64,000 bases of DNA from Rhyzopertha dominica (taxonomy: Eukaryota; Arthropoda; Insecta; Coleoptera; Bostrichidae), in assembly GCA_025024175.1 (NCBI GenBank), contig QCXZ01000137.1, positions 69,626,680 through 69,690,679 on the forward strand, given 5' to 3'. Every line of letters begins with the position of its first letter. Position 1 is the stretch's first letter. Shown here piece by piece: positions 58,879-64,000 of this stretch. The notes beneath the pieces were generated by a model. It was not told the origin of the DNA. It did not search any database and saw only the letters and a program-made list of their open reading frames with translations. Made by a program: the position numbers and the translations under genes.

Positions 58879-59779
58879 GGAATTTGTACAAGTACCGAAG
58901 ATGGAGCATTACCCGGCAACATCTGAAACCATACCAACTTGGTATTTTCTTTCTCACGAAAAAAACAAATCTTAAACTGAAAATTGTGAACTGATATAAA
59001 ACAAGCTTCTGCTTTCTGTAAAGGTAAATATAATTACCACGGCAAAACAAAGTCTATTTCCATGAAATTTCAGTGCACTAGGATTTGAACACAATTTAAT
59101 TGTTTAGTAGCAAACATACATATGAACCTTGTATTAGGCTTTAAAAAACGGACTAAATTTGGATAACAGAATGTGGGTAGTCCAAAACCAAACACATCTT
59201 AGTTTTCAATAAATATAAACAAAGGGAATACGTTGTACTAACAAGACAGATAAATGCCTTTTAGGCATTGAGCATTTTTAACATATCATATGCCTTTTAC
59301 TAACTGGAGCATTACCAATTGCATTTTTCAATATATTTATTTCCATTCAAAGTTACCTATACGGCAATTTTTTTCTGTTGCAATGGCGCGCTACTTGCAA
59401 CTTTAATTAAGATAGCTTTTGATATATTATATATGTGCTTTATTGCTACATTTTATAGTGTTATTTCCGAATTTGGGTCAAATTGCTTAACATATGTTGT
59501 TTTAATATAAATGCAAACACAAGAAAATGAGTGATATGAAACTTGAACTCGGAAGTGTCATGAAACTTATATCGGAAGAAGAATAGCTATGAAATAATGG
59601 TGCCAGTATATTATAAAGAGAACACTTCGTCCTATTATCAAGTGATGTTTGGAAATGGGACAGGGAATCCATTCATGACGTCCCAAAGATTTGGTATTGG
59701 CTGATCACCGATTACCTGCTCAAGTGCAAATAGGAAATGTGTAGATAATAATTTTGCTTTATCTTAAGGTCAAGAATCT
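58879..59779. other. Non-coding stretch
   Basis: AT-rich, nothing recognised; the end may include earlier mariner sequence. Confidence 0.35.
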
Positions 59780-60165
59780 TTTATAGGATTGCATTGGGAC
59801 CCACCCACAAAGTAAGAGCCGATGCATTGGTTCTATAAGAGCTCCCCACCACCCAAGAAGGCTAAGACGCAATACTTTCAATTGAGTATATACCAAAAGG
59901 GACGGTAATAACCCACAATTAAAAACTTGATAGGGGCTATACGCGAATACAGACTCCAAAATTCTACTCATTAGGCAATGAATGCTGTTTTGGGGAAACA
60001 TCCACCTTACAGTCCCAACCTAGCTACTACGACTATTATCTTTTTCCGAAATTAAAATAAAAACACTTTGGTAGGTCGTCGCTTTTTATCGAATGATGTC
60101 CTGGAAAACGCCGTGGAGTCGTATTTTGCAGAACTGGCAAAATACTTTTTCGAAGGCTAGCATTA
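59780..60165 (+). pseudogene. Mariner transposase C-terminal relic
   Basis: Plus strand: LHWDPPTK-stop-EPMHWFYKSS then PPPKKAKTQ (about 59788-59855) matches the mariner segment 'HYDPETKxQSMxWxHxxSPxPKKxKxQ' after the first catalytic D. About 60 residues including the second D are lost. It resumes at HPPYSPNLATTTI (60000 on), where the third catalytic region is frame-damaged, then GRRFLSNDVLENAVESYFAE and LAKYFFEG. It is a different mariner lineage from the one at 20440 (VESYFAEL versus VTQWLISQ). Confidence 0.75.
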
Positions 60166-61344
60166 TTAGAAAAGCGCGTGAGTACCTACATGTGTTAGTG
60201 TTAATGGCTCTTACATTGAAAAACAGAGACTTCTTTTGTTCTCTAACTCGTTTTTATAATAGCTTGGTAGGTAACATAAACAAACTTCCCACTTACATAG
60301 GTACTCATATCAAAACTCATCTGCTGAGTATCTCTTAGAAGAGCTTTGAAATACGTGGATTATTAGCAAAACCCCATTTTACTCAACTATTTACCTTCTT
60401 TTCAGTAAACATTAAGTAAATTCTAAAACAGCCTAAATGTTTTATAAGGGAACACGATAATAGCAGAACCACAATTACAAAACTGCTGCAAGTATTGTCC
60501 ACTAAAAATAATGTACGTCCTGGATAATAGATTTAGATTAAATTACAAATACAAAGAATCAGCTCCATTTCTAAGCTACACACTCGCCTTTCCTACTTGC
60601 ACAAATTATACTGAAATATTCTATGCATCTAATGATCAAGCACTTACATATCACAGTCTAAAAGCTCACCGAGAAATATTTTGACATTAAAACCATACTT
60701 TCAAAACTCCTAAATCCACTCACGAACACGAACTGTAGTATTTTTAAGTCACGTAAATTTCACCAACAGTTTCCACTAAGCAACGAAAGTACCGATTTTA
60801 TCGTTACGTATGGGATGAAAATTCACTATACACACGTGATGCGCCAATTACGCTAGATGACGCCACTCCGTCTGCCGTCGTTGTACCACTGACAACCCCT
60901 CTGTTTCCGTTATCCTTGCGGCAGGACGACGCGGCGCGCGCAATTTTGCTCCTGCGATCGTGTGCTACATTTACAATATAATTTAGAATTAGATGTTATG
61001 AGGTGATCCTTTATTCATTAGTGCCACCAGCTGGGAATNTTGAGGGAGTTGCACTTATAACAGAATACACGAAGNGCCGATCACAAAGTTGAGGAGCTAA
61101 ANACTNAAAAGTTTGAGGACTAGATCACTATAGATGTGNATCGTGGAGCCTTCCGCCGTACTTCTTCGGAACCACCATCGACGCATGCAGAATTTTTTAG
61201 ATCTACTTCCATAAGTTTCTTTAATTCTGTAATAACTGTTGTATGAATCGGCAATGGCTAAAGTTGTACTTATTGGCAGTTTCAACATAACCGAGTTTAT
61301 TATTGTTGCTTTCCGGGCATAGGTAATGGCCGTGGTCTAAGAGA
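60166..61344. other. Stretch with CpG-rich block
   Basis: 60840-60960 is strikingly CpG-rich (ACGACGCGGCGCGCGC and many CG dinucleotides) with a CACACGTG-type E-box nearby, unlike anything else in the window; it could be a promoter or first-exon region. Several ambiguous bases at 61039-61138 mark poor assembly. No gene is identified. Confidence 0.25.
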
Positions 61345-61348
61345 AGAT

Positions 61349-61383
61349 GACGTTTCACCCAAAACTGTACTGGGCATTTTCAG
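61349..61383 (-). other. Penelope 3' hairpin motif of element 3
   Basis: On the minus strand: CTGAAAAT, then GCCCA, 9-nt loop, TGGGT (five pairs including one G-U), then GAAACGTC. It lies about 150 bp downstream of the end of the Penelope 3 reading frame, in sense orientation. Confidence 0.65.
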
Positions 61384-61644
61384 AAGTAGAAAAGCTAGGC
61401 GCTCGTCCGCAGCTGGCCGAAGGACAACTGAAACTGGCTCTGCTACCTTACAGGATGACAGAAACGTCATATATACCGGTAAGATCGCTCGACCGGGTTG
61501 CTGCTCCCTGATTGGTCGGTAGGTGCGGTAGGATTCCTGCCCGACTTGATTTTGGCGTCTTTAAGGACAGTCAACCACATTCTATTTAATCGGACCGACT
61601 CTTCTTGTCTACTGAAATTGTTATGGTGCTTCCCGGTATATCTG

Positions 61645-61973
61645 AATCGTTTATTTTGTGGAACTCCTCTTAGTATGTGGCTTTGTAGGTCTTTGCGGGA
61701 CTTGGTTCCAAATGATAACTCATATGTTTGTGTATCTGCTACGTTTCGGCCCTTCTTGTTGGGCCTTCCTCAGGCGTGTTGTTTTTATTTTTGTCTTAAC
61801 CGTTTGTAGATGACAAATGAAGACAAGATGACAGAGTGTGCAGGCCTCATGAACGGTNAAGACAAAAATAGAAACAACACGCCTGAGGAAGGCCCAACAA
61901 GAAGGGCCGAAGCGTAGTAGATAAACAACGTATGAGTTATCATTTGGAACCGAGTCCCGCAAAAACCTACAAA
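61645..61973 (-). mobile_element. Palindromic Penelope 3'-end insertion with 17-bp direct repeats
   Basis: A 329-bp insertion in element 3. It is flanked by GCTTCCCGGTATATCTG (61628-61644) and GCTTCCCGGTATAATCTG (61974-61991), a 17-18 bp direct repeat with one indel. Inside are two inverted arms of about 120 bp (61680-61802 and 61857-61973) with a 54-bp spacer; they match over blocks such as TTTGTAGGT, CCAAATGATAACTCATA and GTTGTTTTTATTTTTGTCTT. Each arm holds a copy of the hairpin motif. The outer 35 bp (61645-61679) is unique. Head-to-head duplicated ends are a known Penelope arrangement; that this came from a Penelope relative is inferred. Confidence 0.8.
61739..61774 (-). other. Hairpin motif, sense copy in the insertion
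   Basis: Minus strand: CCTGAGGAA, GGCCC, 8-nt loop AACAAGAA, GGGCC, GAAACGTAG. Perfect 5-bp stem. The inverted partner on the plus strand at 61882-61917 is identical except GAAGCG for GAAACG. Confidence 0.75.
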
Positions 61974-62960
61974 GCTTCCCGGTATAATCTGGGATAGTAA
62001 TAGGACGTCCGTGTCGTCGAAAAGTATTTTGCAGTTCTGATTAGCCATGACATGTTCTGTAATGCCAGACTTGTCAAAGTGACCCAGTCGGCAATGGCTT
62101 TTATGTTCCTTAATACGAGTACTAATTGATCTTTTTGTAGTACCTATATAGTATTTTTCACATGTGCATGGTACCCTATATATCCCTGCTGATGTTAGGG
62201 GGGTGACGTTTGCCCTTTACGGAATTTAAAATGTTCTGTAACTTAGTTGTTGACCTGAAAATAGTTCCGATGTTGTTTCTTCTTAGAATTTTAGCGATAT
62301 ATGGTAGAATGGTCTCTCTTTTGGGCCCTGGGTTTATCGCTGTATGTCTCGGATTGAAAGTTCTATCGTGGTTTTCGATTAGCCATTCGCTTGCAGTGCG
62401 GTCCTCAGATAATTGAATTCTGCTTGTAGGTGTGCTGGCTTGCAGAGCCTTTTTGCTCAATCGGCCAAGGTTTTGATAATCGCTCGTTTTTGTGTCGGAT
62501 GGTAGTTAGACTCGTTGTTGAGGTATCAGTCGGTATGTGTCAGCTTTCTATACACTGTTTGGTCCAGTACTCCATCTGGCTGTCTTATTACGATAACGTC
62601 GAGGAATGGCAGTTCGTTATTTTTCTCAGTCTCCATTGTGAAACAAATAGATGGGTGTATATTATTTAGGAACTCAAGGAATAATAATAGTTTATCTTGT
62701 CCGTGTTGCCAAAGCACAAATGTGTCGTCCACGTATCTCCACCAAACCTTGGGTTTCTTAGTGGCATTAGTCAAAACTTGATTTTTGAATCGCTTCATAA
62801 ATAGATAGGCTACCACGGGACCAAGAGGGTTGCCCATTGCTACACCGTCTGTCTGCTCGTAGTATAGTCCGTTGTATATGAAATAGCCGTTGGTAAGACA
62901 GTGCACGAAAAGGTTGTAGATGTCCTTTGGAAATAACTCTCTCACTCTCCAGGACACTGG

Positions 62961-63379
62961 ATGTTTTTGGATTTAATATGTGATGTTGATGAAGCAATGC
63001 AGGATATAATGAATGGTTTTTTTTCTCATACTTCAAGAGTGTTTCCGTGAATAATAATAATATTGATAGTTTTGAGAATGTCCAAAATTGCGTCATTGCT
63101 CGGATAGTATCAGTGCATCAGTACTTCATAATTTCCGTCTACGAGTAAGTGACATTAAAAGGACTGTTAAAAGATTAACTTCACCACGGGCGTGGACTAT
63201 ATACTTGCTTTTTCGTTAGGGACACTGTTAGCTGTGTGCCAAAGTCATTGTGTCACATATTTAATCTAATTTTGTCACAATCTTATTTTCCCGTGTGACA
63301 TTGTTAATTATAGGCCTATTGATGTAATTCCTTATTTTGCCAAAGTTTTGAAGCTATTTGTCTAATGTAGTTACTATAC
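62961..63379. other. Non-coding stretch
   Basis: Upstream of the truncated Penelope element; no RT motif remains. Nothing recognised. Confidence 0.35.
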
Positions 63380-64000
63380 AGTCATGTCTATGGTCGTGTT
63401 AGTGCTGATTTGTGAAAAACAAATCAACAACAAGTAGGTAATTTGTGTGAAATAGTTCAGTCCTTGTCTAAGACCTTGGATAATATACGGACCTCAACAA
63501 GGCCTTCGACCAAATGAGATGAGACTGTGTCCTAGTTTGTTTAAATTGTTTTATTCATCGCTGTCAGAATGTAGAGTACAAAGAAATAAAACCTTATACG
63601 TATGTCGCAACTTCTGGAGTCACCCAGGGATCTAACTTAGGCCCCGTCAACTAATTGTTCTACCTATATGTACGTGGATGACTTAAAACTGATAAGCACT
63701 ATAAACTCTGTCCACGACTATGATTTAGTGCAGCAGTATATTTTGACGGTTGAGTACTGGCGTAGAGCGAATAATCTTTTACTTAACGCAGTTAAATATA
63801 GGACTGTGACGTATTCACGAAGATAGAACAACACTAAATGTGTGTATATAATTGGTAATGCTGTGCTAAAGCGTTGTAGTATTTTTAAGGATCTAGCTGT
63901 TCTTATCGACTGCAAACTACCGTTTGGTCAAGATGTGCAGATAGTTTGTGCTGGAGCTATGAGTATGCATTAGAAACACCAGGGGTTTCAAAACAGTTCA
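63380..64000 (+). pseudogene. LINE reverse transcriptase relic, runs off the window
   Basis: Plus strand, several frames: FVKNKSTTS (about 63403), IVQSLSKTLDN, first catalytic block YTDLNKAFDQMR (about 63485), ATSGVTQGSNLGPVN (about 63607), catalytic YVDDLKLISTINSVHDYDL from 63671 and YILTVEYWRRANNLLLNAVK, then a LAVLIDCKLPF block near 63895 ('DLGVxxDxKLxF'). The 3' part lies beyond the window. Motif style matches the LINEs at 24540 and 26400, so at least three copies of one broad family are present. Confidence 0.87.

Larger units (their letters stand above)
61400..62960 (-). pseudogene. Penelope-like element 3 (minus strand), with insertion
   Basis: 5'-truncated Penelope element. RT from 62957: PKDIYNLFVHCLTNGYFIYN, YYEQTDGVAMGNPLGPVVAY, WWRYVDDTFVLWQHG (catalytic YVDD 62724-62735), CFTMETEKNNELPFLDVI and TVYRKLTHTD. 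After frame changes: ILPYIAKILRRNNIGTIFRS, KLQNILNSVKGKRHPP, then the GIY-YIG nuclease, PRDIYRVPCTCEKYYIGTTK followed by RSISTRIKEHKSH and HFDKSGITEHVMANQ. At 61973-61645 the frame is interrupted by the palindromic insertion, and it resumes as GKHHNNFSRQEESVRLNRMW and LTVLKDAK, the usual Penelope C-terminal 'EIxKHxNNFNRxxG' block. Close relative of element 2 in motif style. Confidence 0.94.

Overview
This is a eukaryotic, almost certainly arthropod (most likely insect) genomic window. It is AT-rich, has no operons or ribosome-binding-site logic, and is built almost entirely from layered, decayed transposable elements (TEs) of types typical of insects: non-LTR retrotransposons (LINEs), Penelope-like elements (PLEs) with GIY-YIG endonuclease, BEL/Pao and Gypsy fragments, mariner/Tc1 and DUF4817-type DNA transposases, hAT and foldback elements, and small TA-flanked MITEs. 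I cannot assign an order or species. No host gene is recognised with confidence; a few unassigned exon-like ORFs are listed at low confidence. No tRNA, rRNA or CRISPR was seen.

Layout. 1-840: end of a LINE. 1157-1495: MITE copy A. 2520-4277: Penelope-like element 1. 7325-9532: the longest coding relic, a 5'-truncated LINE ORF2 with one frameshift and an (ATT)n tail. 10270-10990: degenerate satellite. 11157-11512: MITE copy B. 14230-16010: LINE 3' end with RNase H domain, split by an 869-bp foldback element. 17945-18110: DDE transposase scrap. 20440-21763: a complete but disabled mariner with both inverted ends. 22738-24335: foldback element. 24540-25680 and 26400-29190: related LINEs, the second split by a 1.36-kb hAT with 8-bp target duplication. 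31893-32377: MITE-like. 32920-33240: transposase. 34200-34470: Gypsy RT. 35590-36170: Tc1 relic. 37386-37755: MITE copy C. 38700-40371: Penelope 2 carrying MITE copy D. 42630-44050: two opposed transposase relics. 45880-46300 and 46490-48620: minus-strand LINEs, the latter split by a 1.2-kb DNA transposon. 49640-50640: BEL/Pao integrase region. 50981-51126: small insert with a conserved hairpin motif. 53139-54084 foldback; 54221-55260 and 58709-58878 tandem repeats; 59780-60165 mariner relic; 61345-62960 Penelope 3 (minus) with a palindromic insertion; 63380-64000: LINE running off the window.

The most interesting signal is a recurrent RNA-hairpin motif (CTGAGGAA, 5-bp stem, loop, matching stem, GAAACGT) found five times. 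Three copies are at or in the ends of Penelope elements, one is an inverted duplicate, and one sits in a 146-bp insert flanked by a 14-bp direct repeat. The stem sequence differs between copies while pairing is kept. It resembles, but does not exactly match, the hammerhead ribozyme core reported in Penelope-like elements. Nested insertions (five clear cases) give a relative chronology of TE activity.
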